This document shows positions 39,222 through 47,900 of a stretch of DNA of 64,000 nt, one piece after another (position 1 is the stretch's first letter; each line of letters begins with the position of its first letter). Source of the stretch: Streptomyces sp. SID12501 (GTDB taxonomy: Bacteria > Actinomycetota > Actinomycetes > Streptomycetales > Streptomycetaceae); contig NZ_JAAGLU010000012.1 in NCBI RefSeq assembly GCF_010550245.1, positions 124,001 through 188,000 of the forward strand, given 5' to 3'. The position numbers and the translations under genes were made by a program. A model generated the notes under the pieces. It was not told the origin of the DNA. It did no database searches and worked only from the letters and a program-made list of their open reading frames with translations.

Positions 39222-39767
39222 TCACGTCCCCGCGAGCGCGCGGGTCACGAACGTGTCCAGGACTCCCGCGCCGGCCTCCGCCTCGCGGGTGCGCCCCGCC
39301 ATTGCTCCAGCCCCCGGCTCACCGTGCCCGCGAGCTGAGCACCAGCCCCGGACCGGTTCAGTGATGCCCGTGCGCTGTATGTCGGCCTCGCGCAGCCGCC
39401 CCGACAGCGTCTGCTCCGGCGCGGCGGTCACCCCGGTGCTGGAACGGGCCGGCAGGTGCAGCAGGTCGGCCGGCGTCGTCGTGCGGAGCGAGGCCGGGCG
39501 GCGTCTTCCCTCCAACCCCGCCTGCTCACCGAGGAGTTCACTGGGACCGCACAGCAGTACCACCAGATGGTCGGAGTCCTCGCCCTGCGCCAGGAACTGC
39601 TCGTCGGCGGGCAGCGACACACGGGTCGCCACCCGGGGCGCGGCGGCCCGGTCCGCGGACGCCAGGGCCGCCCGGAAGGTGGCCGGACGACGGCTGCCTG
39701 TGCCCGTCTCGGCCAGGGAGCGCCCCCGGTCCGGGTTGTGCGGCTGTGCTGGAGGAGCGGAGGACAT
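39222..39767 (-). pseudogene. Decayed Crp/cyclic-nucleotide-binding-type regulator
   Basis: An open frame of about 181 codons (MSSAPPAQPHNPDRG...). It keeps pieces of a cNMP-binding domain (LPADEQFLAQGEDSDHLVVLL, LLGEQAGLEGRRRPASLRT, PADLLHLPA) but lacks the beta-strands between them, and no helix-turn-helix is readable; the end is low-complexity. The order of the pieces is right, so it looks like a Crp/Fnr-type gene shortened by internal deletions. It could still be expressed, but I see no intact domain. It is followed closely by the lysozyme gene in the same direction upstream. Confidence 0.5.
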
Positions 39768-39781
39768 GCCGGTCCTACCCG

Positions 39782-40342
39782 TCAGGCGAAGGCCGCCCAC
39801 TCCTGCAGCGCCTTCTTGGTCGCGAAGTCGCCGACGTTCGTGTCGACCGGGTCGTCGGTGTACTGGTGGAAGCGCCACGTCGCCTGGATACGGGGCTCAC
39901 CGGCCGTCACGTAGTCGGCTATCCACAGTCCGTCGCCGGAGTAGGAGGTCACGTCGACGTTCAGCCAGTAGTTCCTGTTGCAGTAGAGGACGACCCGGTT
40001 GTCCGGCCGCAGTTCCTTCAGCTCGCGGATGAAGGTGTCCTTCTCGGCGTTCGACGCGTGGGTGCCGTCGCCCGTCGTCTCCCAGTCGACGGCGAGGATG
40101 TCGGCGTCGGCCCTCGCCGAGGCCTTGCTGAGGAAGTACTCGGCCTGGGCGGTCAGATTTCCGGGCCAGAGGAAGTGGTAGAAGCCGACCACGCAGCCGG
40201 CGTCCCGGGCCCGCTCCGTCTGCGCCGCGAGCTTGGGATTGACGTACGAACGGCCCTCCGTCGCCTTGATGAAGACGAAGGAGAGTCCGTCCGTGTCATA
40301 GGTGGAGGACTGGTACGCACTCACGTCTATGCCGCGAAGCAT
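39782..40342 (-). CDS. GH25-family lysozyme (1,4-beta-N-acetylmuramidase)
   Basis: 186 residues, a single GH25 barrel. It starts MLRGIDVSAYQSS (ATG 40342, AGGGAG six bases upstream); the catalytic pair is Asp in GIDVSAYQ and Asp/Glu in LAVDWETTGDG. Other family marks are FVFIKATEGRSYVNP and FYHFLWPG. No signal peptide is seen, so export would need another route, or it acts on lysis or inside. It is the last ordinary chromosomal gene before the biosynthetic cluster. Confidence 0.9.
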   Translation of the reverse strand: MLRGIDVSAYQSSTYDTDGLSFVFIKATEGRSYVNPKLAAQTERARDAGCVVGFYHFLWPGNLTAQAEYFLSKASARADADILAVDWETTGDGTHASNAEKDTFIRELKELRPDNRVVLYCNRNYWLNVDVTSYSGDGLWIADYVTAGEPRIQATWRFHQYTDDPVDTNVGDFATKKALQEWAAFA

Positions 40343-40859
40343 GGGGTGCTCCCTGAGGTGCCGGTAGGGGACAGGAGTTGCCGATTCCCCACCGTTGCAC
40401 AAGTGATTCCGCGGCACGGGTGATTGCCGGTTCAGCCTCTGGTCGCCAATGAACCCGGCGCCGATGCCGACTTCGCCGCCCGGTCCGAGGCGATCACGAT
40501 TGTGATCCACTGTGATCCACGGCTTTACAGATGTCGCCGCCGGGCGAGTGCCGTCGGCCGTGCGGACCGGTTCCTCCTTCCACTTCTCGGGCGGCTCCGC
40601 CAGGAAGCACGAGTCCGGACCGCCCGGGAAAACCGGACCGCCTATTCAACCTTCCTATACACCCACGGGTTTGACATCGCCACGGTCGATCACTGGTGGC
40701 CCGATAGGGAAAAGTTCCAGCCAGATCCGGCCCGATTTCACCAGTAGACACTGGAACATCCTGACAGTTGAATGTTGATGGATAACCTGTGGCCGCCTTT
40801 TCCGGCACGTGGAAATCGGCGGTCTACGCTCTGCTTGGGAAATGAAAGGACGACCCTGA
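40343..40859. other. Gap between the chromosomal flank and the biosynthetic cluster
   Basis: 517 bases without a gene I can support. The part from about 40630 is clearly less G+C-rich than the flank and should contain the LysR-gene promoter. A short stretch, GATGGATAACCTGTGG (40778-40793), weakly resembles the core of the cluster repeats (CATCGATAACGTGCG) but I do not count it as a copy. Confidence 0.5.
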
Positions 40860-41795
40860 ATGAGCCGTCGGCCGGAGTTCAGCCTCACTCAGCTTCTCTA
40901 CTTCGTCACCATCGCCGAGACAGGAAACATATCCGAAGCCGCCGAGCGCCTCTACGCGTCCCAGTCCGCGGTTTCCACCGCGATCCAACGGCTGGAGCGG
41001 CAGCTGGACAACCAGTTGCTCGTACGCCACCACGCCAAGGGGGTCAGTCTGACCTCGGCCGGCAAGTTACTCCTCAAGGATGCGCAGGCGATATTGCAGC
41101 AGGCCTACGCCCTGAACCGACACAGCAGCAGGCTCCAGGGTGAGTCTGCGGAGTGCCTTGATGTCGCGTCCTACAACATGATCACCTCTTGCCTGATGCC
41201 GGGAGTCATCTCCCGCGTCGCCGATTCCGACCCCCGACTCACGGTGAACGTCCATGACGTCCACTCGCCGTTAGACCTGCTGGTGAACGGCACCTGCGAG
41301 TTAGCGGTGACCTACAGCATCACTTCGTCGGAGAAGACCGTTTTCACGGGACTGGTCGAGCCCACGCTGTACGCACTCACCGCACAGGATCATCCGTTGG
41401 CCGATTCAAAAAGGGTGAGGTTGGCCGATCTGGCGAGGTATCCGCTTCTGATGTCGGATTCGCCTTCCTTCGTCGATATTCGCGTGTACGTGGAAAAGGC
41501 CTTCGAAAAAGCGAACATCTCCATGCCCAAGGTTATTTATGCAACCGGATTGGAGGCCATGCGTGCTTTGACCGGGGCCGGCCTCGGATTCATGCTGACC
41601 TATGCCAAGCCCCCGTCGGGAGACGCGCCGGACGGAAGCCGGACCGCCCTGGTGACCATCACCGACGACCTTCCCCCGCTGTCCATCGGCGTGCAGATGT
41701 TGCGGAGCGCCGAACCGACCCAGCGTGCGCGGAACTTCGTGACAGCCCTCCGTATGACGGCCCAGCAGATCTACACCCCGACGGCCACCGTCTGA
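40860..41795 (+). CDS. LysR-family transcriptional regulator with three TTA codons (probable cluster regulator)
   Basis: 311 residues. N-terminal winged helix (LTQLLYFVTIAETGNISEAAERLYASQSAVSTAIQRLE) and a LysR substrate-binding domain (about 90-300). TTA leucine codons occur at 41067, 41271 and 41301; Streptomyces needs the bldA tRNA to read these, so production of the regulator is probably tied to development. Codon use in 41400-41560 is A+T-richer than in the flanking genes (for example gttatttatgcaaccgga), consistent with acquisition with the cluster. GAAAGGA lies nine bases before the ATG. It likely controls the operons carrying the shared upstream repeat. Confidence 0.88.
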   Translation: MSRRPEFSLTQLLYFVTIAETGNISEAAERLYASQSAVSTAIQRLERQLDNQLLVRHHAKGVSLTSAGKLLLKDAQAILQQAYALNRHSSRLQGESAECLDVASYNMITSCLMPGVISRVADSDPRLTVNVHDVHSPLDLLVNGTCELAVTYSITSSEKTVFTGLVEPTLYALTAQDHPLADSKRVRLADLARYPLLMSDSPSFVDIRVYVEKAFEKANISMPKVIYATGLEAMRALTGAGLGFMLTYAKPPSGDAPDGSRTALVTITDDLPPLSIGVQMLRSAEPTQRARNFVTALRMTAQQIYTPTATV

Positions 41796-42040
41796 GCAGC
41801 GGTCCCTCCTTGTGTGTCCCTCGTCCGACGGCAGGAGCCGGCCCGGTCGACCGGCCGCCGGGATTGTCCCGCGACAGTCCCGATGGCCGGTGAGTGCCGT
41901 GGCGGGTGCGTCGGCCATGCCCCTGGTGCGGTCTGCCGGGCCGGCCGAGGGCCTCAAGGCCGCCGACCGACGCCTCCCGGGGCGCGGTCTCGGTGCCTGG
42001 TTCCCCCTCCTTGAGCGGGGGTTCCATGCCACGCCTGGCT

Positions 42041-42733
42041 TCACCGTGCGTGAAGTGCCCACTTGCTGCCGTCGACGGGCGTTGCTCCGGGCAGTGCGAT
42101 GAGTTCGGGTTTGAACAGCGGTGCCGAGTCCATCGCAGGCTCCCAGGTCGCCAGCTTCTCGTCCTGCGGGACCTCGATCCGCCTGCCCTCGGCGAGGTCG
42201 GTGACCACCCGTAGCAGCAACCGCACGCCCAGCGGGGCCAGGTGATCGCGCCACAGGCTCCGCGCGGTCGAGCCAGGGGGCACGAGCAGGTGTTCCTGCG
42301 CGGCGACAGGGCCGGCGTCCGTACGCTCGGTCAGGTGGTAGATGCTCCCGCCCGTTACCTTGTCACCGTCGCGGATCGTCCACCGGATCGCGTCCCGGCC
42401 GCGATGCAACGGCAGCAGGCTGGGGTGATAGCCGATGGTGACATCCGCCCTGGCACGCGTCCGGCGGCCGATGAAGGCATGCGAATGCGCGGCGATGATG
42501 ATGTCCACCCCGTCCGGGATATGCATTGCGCGCAGCTCGGCGGAGTCCGTCCACTGGATGTTCCTGGGATACGCCCAGGCACGCAGGCGGTCCCAGGACA
42601 TCGCGTTGCTCTCGTCGGAATGCCCCTTGCGCAGGCGGGGGGCAGCCGCGCCGACTATCTTGTGGCCTTCGTCCAGCAGAGCATCCGCGACCTCCACTGC
42701 GAATCCCCCTTGTCCTGAAAGGTAGATGTTCAC
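42041..42733 (-). CDS. Formyltransferase-family protein (proposed formyl-ACP loading enzyme)
   Basis: 230 residues of the formyl_trans_N fold that uses N10-formyltetrahydrofolate. The hallmark HPSLLPLHRG and the Asp of TDAGP are present. The catalytic Asn normally two residues before that His (NxHPSLLP) is Gly here (GYHPSLLP). It is the last gene of the leftward operon. In the lactacystin pathway, as I recall it, the formyltransferase LctF formylates the first ACP of the PKS to start the chain; the same gene set here suggests the same role. Alternatives: N-formylation of an amino acid or sugar. There is a 239-base gap to the upstream gene with no evident gene. Confidence 0.85.
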   Translation of the reverse strand: MNIYLSGQGGFAVEVADALLDEGHKIVGAAAPRLRKGHSDESNAMSWDRLRAWAYPRNIQWTDSAELRAMHIPDGVDIIIAAHSHAFIGRRTRARADVTIGYHPSLLPLHRGRDAIRWTIRDGDKVTGGSIYHLTERTDAGPVAAQEHLLVPPGSTARSLWRDHLAPLGVRLLLRVVTDLAEGRRIEVPQDEKLATWEPAMDSAPLFKPELIALPGATPVDGSKWALHAR

Positions 42734-42972
42734 TCGTACTCCCGGCGATCGCTGGTCGGCTGTCTGTTCAGTACGGGTAGGAACTCGTCCAAGGCGCGGA
42801 ACCGGCTCAAGGGCGGCTCCGGACCTGGAGGGCGCCCGACCCGGTCATCGCCATGTCCGGAACAGCGGTCGGCGCGCGCTCACCGTCGGTACGGCGGGTG
42901 CGCACCGACAGCGTTCGTCTCAGGTGGTGAGAGGAGGCGGGTCCGGGGCGGCCGGCGCCGGTGTACTCGTGG

Positions 42973-44757
42973 TCACCAGTTCGTACGCCAGAACCGGCGC
43001 GGCTCGAACGGGTACGTGGGCAGGGGCACGCGATGGCTGGCCTCGCCCAGGTGCAGGGAGGCGAAGTCCACCCGCTGGCCGGTCACCCAGGCGACAGCCA
43101 GATCGGACAGCGCCTGTCCGTCGTTTCCGGACGGCACGAGCCCGTCGTCGTTGCGCCGGAGGGAATCGGCCTTCACCAAAGGCGCGGCGGCGGTCTCGGT
43201 GGCCGCGCCGCGGGGGGCGTCGTGGGACAGCGCGGCGATCAGCTCCGCACGGCTGCGGACCACGGCCGCCCAGCGGCGAGCCATCACCTTGCGACCCAGG
43301 TTGAGGCTGAAGCAGACGTCGTCCAGGCGCAGCTCGGGGTTGGCGACCAGCCAGTCCTTCAGCTTCGCGCGCTGACGGGCCAGCGCATCGTCGTCCAGGG
43401 CGGACAGCGTGGCCAGTCGTGGCCTGCCCTCGGCCTCGGGGGCACGCTCGGCGAGGGTCGGCGCCTCCTCCAGCACCAGATGCGCGTTGTAGCCACCGCC
43501 ACCGAGCGAGGTGATGCCCGCACGGCGGATGCCGGACGCGGTCTCCCAGTCCGCCGTCTCCACCTGTGGCACGAACGGGGTGCTGGAGAGGCCGAGGTCC
43601 TCGTTGATCTCGGTCAGGTTGATCGTCGCCGGCAGCTTCTTGTGGAAAAGGGCCAGCGCGGCCTTCACCGCGCCGAAACCGCCCGACACCACACCGGCGT
43701 TGCCCACGTTGCCCTTGACCCCACCGAGCGAGGTGATGCCGGTCTGCTTGCCGAACGCCATGCTCGCCGCGTTGATCTCGAGCTCGTCGGTTATCGGCAT
43801 GCCGAGACTGTTGGCCTCGTACATGGACACGGTGTCCGGGGTGACCCCGCTGACTTCCATGGCGTTGGCGATGCACGCGCTCAGCCGCTCGGGCTGTGCC
43901 ATGCCGTAGGCCACCGCGCTGACGCCGTTGTTGTTGACCGCCGAGCCCTTGACCACGGCGTAGATGTGGTCGCGGTCCCCGACGGCCTGTGCCAGCGGCT
44001 TGAGCAGCACGGTGACGATGCCGCTGGACAGCACTGTGCCGGTGCCGTTGGCGTCGAACGGACGGCAGTGGCCGTCCTTCGACAGGATGCGGTTCTCTTC
44101 CCACAGATGACCGCGGGGGTGCGGCAGACGGACCATCGCGCCACCGGCGACAGCCATGTCGGTCTGGCCCAGCAGCAGCGACTGGCAGGCCAGGTGCACC
44201 GCATAGTGGAAGCCGGCGCAGACGGCCGCGAGGGTTATGGCCTCACCCTTCAGCCCCATGTAGTACAGCGCGTTGGACGTCATGGTGTCCGGCGACCACG
44301 CCGCGCCGGCCTCCATCGCCTCGGGGCCGGTGGACACCCGGTCCGGCGGGGAACTGTAGAGCGCGGCGGTCTGCGCGTTGTTGGCGCCGTACATGCCCAC
44401 TTCGCCGTCGACCCGGTTCGGGTCGTAGCCGCCGTCCTCGAGCGTCTCCCACACGCTCTCCAGGAACAGCCGGTTCTCGGGGTTCATCGCGGCCGCCATC
44501 CGGTCGCTGATACCGAACACCGACGGATCGAACTTGTCGTGTGTGTCGAGGACGCCGCAGGCAGGCACGTAGAACGGGTTGTGGATCAAGGTCTCGTCGA
44601 CGTGGATGTCGTCCTTGTCGAGGATGGTCAAGGACTCCCTGCCGTGTACGAGGTTGTCCCAGAACTGTTCCTTCGTGCGGGCCCCGGGGGCCCGCAGGGA
44701 CATGCCGATGATGGCCACGTCACCCGGGTCGTAGGTCTGCTCAGGGCTGTCGGACAT
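42973..44757 (-). CDS. Stand-alone ketosynthase-like bicyclase (SalC type)
   Basis: 594 residues. The KS fold keeps the nucleophile Cys180 (AAVCAGFHY) but lacks both catalytic His: the HGTGT motif reads EANSL (Glu313) and the NxGHxE motif reads NVGNAG (Asn352). It should thus not do decarboxylative condensation. SalC of salinosporamide is a KS-like enzyme that makes the gamma-lactam-beta-lactone by aldol and lactonisation; this is its likely counterpart. After the KS comes a KS-AT linker and directly a post-AT-type end (RVPLPTYPFEPRRFW), so it descends from a KS-AT protein that lost its AT. No thioesterase is seen in the window, in line with release by this enzyme. Confidence 0.88.
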   Translation of the reverse strand: MSDSPEQTYDPGDVAIIGMSLRAPGARTKEQFWDNLVHGRESLTILDKDDIHVDETLIHNPFYVPACGVLDTHDKFDPSVFGISDRMAAAMNPENRLFLESVWETLEDGGYDPNRVDGEVGMYGANNAQTAALYSSPPDRVSTGPEAMEAGAAWSPDTMTSNALYYMGLKGEAITLAAVCAGFHYAVHLACQSLLLGQTDMAVAGGAMVRLPHPRGHLWEENRILSKDGHCRPFDANGTGTVLSSGIVTVLLKPLAQAVGDRDHIYAVVKGSAVNNNGVSAVAYGMAQPERLSACIANAMEVSGVTPDTVSMYEANSLGMPITDELEINAASMAFGKQTGITSLGGVKGNVGNAGVVSGGFGAVKAALALFHKKLPATINLTEINEDLGLSSTPFVPQVETADWETASGIRRAGITSLGGGGYNAHLVLEEAPTLAERAPEAEGRPRLATLSALDDDALARQRAKLKDWLVANPELRLDDVCFSLNLGRKVMARRWAAVVRSRAELIAALSHDAPRGAATETAAAPLVKADSLRRNDDGLVPSGNDGQALSDLAVAWVTGQRVDFASLHLGEASHRVPLPTYPFEPRRFWRTNW

Positions 44758-44916
44758 GGAAGGCTCCTGCCTTGAGGGGTTGAGTGGGGGCGCAGTTTCC
44801 GGTGCGGGTGGTGCGGTCGCGCGGCGTGGTGCGGCGGCGGGCCGACCTGGCCACCCCGGAGGCCGCTTCGGGGGCCCTGGCCGCTTGATCGAGGAACCGG
44901 GCGTGCGGGGTCCGTG

Positions 44917-47900
44917 TCACCGGTCTGTCTCTTCGGGACCGGTGCTCGGCGTGATGTCCTCAAGTGCCAGGTCGGGCTGGGCGATCGAGTCGAAGAGCAC
45001 CGTGCGGTAGAGGGTGAGCAGTGCCGTCACGGTCTCCTCCTCCAAGTAGCTGGGCTTGTACTGGACGTGGCCGCACGCCTCGCCGGAGATGTCCGCAATG
45101 GATATCTCCAGGTCGAACTTGGCGAAGTGCCTGCGCACCGGCAGCGGTTCGAACGGCAGGGCGCTGTCGGGCGCGATGGTGTCGCCGATGCCGTGGAAGA
45201 GCTTGGTGGCGCGGGGGAAGGCGTCCGAGGACAGCCAGTTCACCGCGACGTCGAACCACGGCGGCCGGCCCTCGGCCCTCGGCGGTTTCAGGACGGATGC
45301 CAGCCGATCCAGGGGATAGTTCATGTGTTCGAGCAGGCCGAGCGAGAACGCGTGGACCTCGCGCAGCAGGTCTCGGAAACCGCGGTCGCCGGCGGGATTC
45401 GCACGTATCAGCACCGTGTTCAGGTAGTAGCCGATGGCGGATTCCCAGCCGGGCTCACCGCGTTGGGCGATGGCGGTGGCCAGCACGGAGTCCTTGACGC
45501 CGGCCGCGCGGTTGAGCGTGGCGAAGAAACCGGCCAGTACGACGGTGCTGATCGACACGCCTTCGCCGACCGCGAACTCCCTGAGCCGACGGGTCTCGTC
45601 GGCACTCCAGCGGAACCGGAGGTCGCGGCCCTCGTAGGTGACCCCGGAGGGGCGCTCCCTGGTGGACAGATCGACGTGGGCCGGCGGGTCGGCCAGCTGC
45701 CGCGACCACCAGTCGAGTGCCGCGTCGGCCGCCGGGCCGGCCAGCCACTGCCGCTCCCGCTCGACGAAGTCCGTGTACGGGGGGATCGGGTTGGCGGCGG
45801 CGGGGTCGGCACCCTCGTAGAACTCCTGGAGTTCACGGAACATCACGTCGGCCGAGGCCGCGTCCGACGCGATGTGGTGCACGAGCACCAGCAGGTAGTG
45901 GTCCGCCGCCCCGCGGGTCATGAGGACCACCCGCACCAGTGGCCCGTTGTCCAGGTCGAGGGGCAGGTGCCCGTACTCGGCCAGTTCCTCGCGGGCTTGT
46001 TCGTCGTCCCGGTCCGAACTGTCCACCACGATGAACTCGTACACCGGTTCGTCCAGGATGACCTGGTGCGGGTGGCCGCCGGCCTCGACGAAGATCGTGC
46101 GCAGCGCGGGATGCCGCTCCATCACGGCCCGCACGGCGTGATCGAGCCTCTGTTCGTCGACGGTGGTCCGGATCCGGGCGGTCATCATGAGGTTGTACGG
46201 CACCGCGTCCGGATCGACCTGCTGCATGAACCACAGCGAGGCCTGGCCGTGCGATGCCTGCGCCAGTTCGAAACCGAGACCGTCGGCCCGCAGCTGCTCC
46301 GACGCCGGTGCGTCGGTGAGCTCGAGCAACCCGCGCGCGGCCAGTTCGTCCACCAGGTCCTCGGCATCCAGGTCGGACAGGTCGTCGAGGAACGCCTGGG
46401 GCGACTTGGCCTTGGGCGCGGGCCCGGCCACCGCCTTCGGCGCCGGCCCGCCGACGATCTCGACGAAGTGGGCGAGGACCTGGGATATCGGCCGCCCGTC
46501 CAGGAACACCACCGGCGACACGCGGTGCCCGAACAACGCCTGCAACCTGTTGACGAGGCGGATCGCCAGCATCGAGTCCAGGCCGAAGTCGCGCAGGCCG
46601 GCGTTCTCGTCGAACCTGCTCACCGGCACGCCCAGCGCGTCGGCGAGCTCGGCGAGGACGACCTCCGCCACCGACCTGTCGGCGGTCGGCGGGCTCTCCA
46701 CCTGCTTCACCGCCGGGTCGGCCACGATCACGGCGGCCGGGGCCGGGGCGACGTCGCGCCGGGGCGGGGTGTCCAGCCAGTAGCGGTCCTTCTGCCACTG
46801 CACGAGCGGGGTTTCCACGACCTCGACGTCGTCGGCGAACAACGAGTCGAAGGCCAACGCGACGCCCCTGACGTACAGCGACGCGGCGGCCCCCAGCAGA
46901 CACCGGACGTCGCTTTCGCCCCGCCGCAGAGAGTTGACCGCGTGGACCTGGGTGCCCCGGTCCAGCGCGATCTCCTCGACCGCGCCGCGCAAGGTCTCGT
47001 GCGGGCCGATCTCGATGAAGGTGCCGACGCCGTCCTCGACCAGCGCACCGACCGTCTCGGCGAACCGGACCTGGTCGCGCAGGTTGTGTGCCCAGTAGTC
47101 CACGTCGGGGACCGGGTTCACCGTGCCGGCCAGCGCCGTGGAGTAGAAGTCGACGGTGCCGGTCAGGGGGGTGATGCCGTCGATCATCTCGCGCAGCGGC
47201 GGGATCAGCGGATCCATGCCGGGGCTGTGCGCCGGCCGCTCGATCTGGACGTGCCTGGTCGAGACACCGGCCTGCTTGAGATCGGTGTCGAAGGCGTGGA
47301 TGGCGTCGGGCGGGCCGGACACCACCGCGTTGGTGGGGCTGTTCACCGCGGCGACGGTCACTTGTCCGGCGTACGGGCCGATCCTGCGCAGCAGCTCCTG
47401 CTCGGGCAGTTCGACGGAGATCACGGCGGCGGTGGCGGCCTTCCGTTCGATCAGGTGCGACCGCGCGACCACGACGCGGGCGGCGTCCTCCAGGGACAGC
47501 GCGCCCGCGACGCAGGAGGCCGCGACCTCACCCATGCTGTGACCGACGACGGCGGCCGGCCGGAGACCGAGTTCGAGCCAGACCTTCGCCAGCGAGACCT
47601 GCAGGGCGAACAGGACGGGTTGCTGGACGTCCGTTTCGTCGAACCTGGACAGTTCGGCCGGGGCGGCGAGCTGATCGAGCACCGAGCAGCCGCCCGCCGC
47701 GCGTACGGCGGTGTCGCAGGCGTGCATCCACTCGCGGAAGCCGGTGTGCGAGCGCATGAGTTCCCGTCCCATGCCCACCCAGTGCGTGCCGCCGCCGGAG
47801 AACACCAGTGCCACCCGCCGGTCGCTGTTGCCGACGACCGTGCCCGTGACGACGTCGGGGTGCGGTTGGCCGGCGGCGACCCGGGCAAGTCCGTCAAGGA

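Noticed and set aside
40424..40747. 107-codon plus-strand frame before the LysR gene
   Set aside because: No similarity to known proteins, no ribosome site, and composition unlike the neighbouring genes.
40778..40793. Fourth copy of the cluster repeat before the LysR gene
   Set aside because: Only about a dozen bases match (GATAAC-TG-G) and the second conserved block is absent; this is near chance level.
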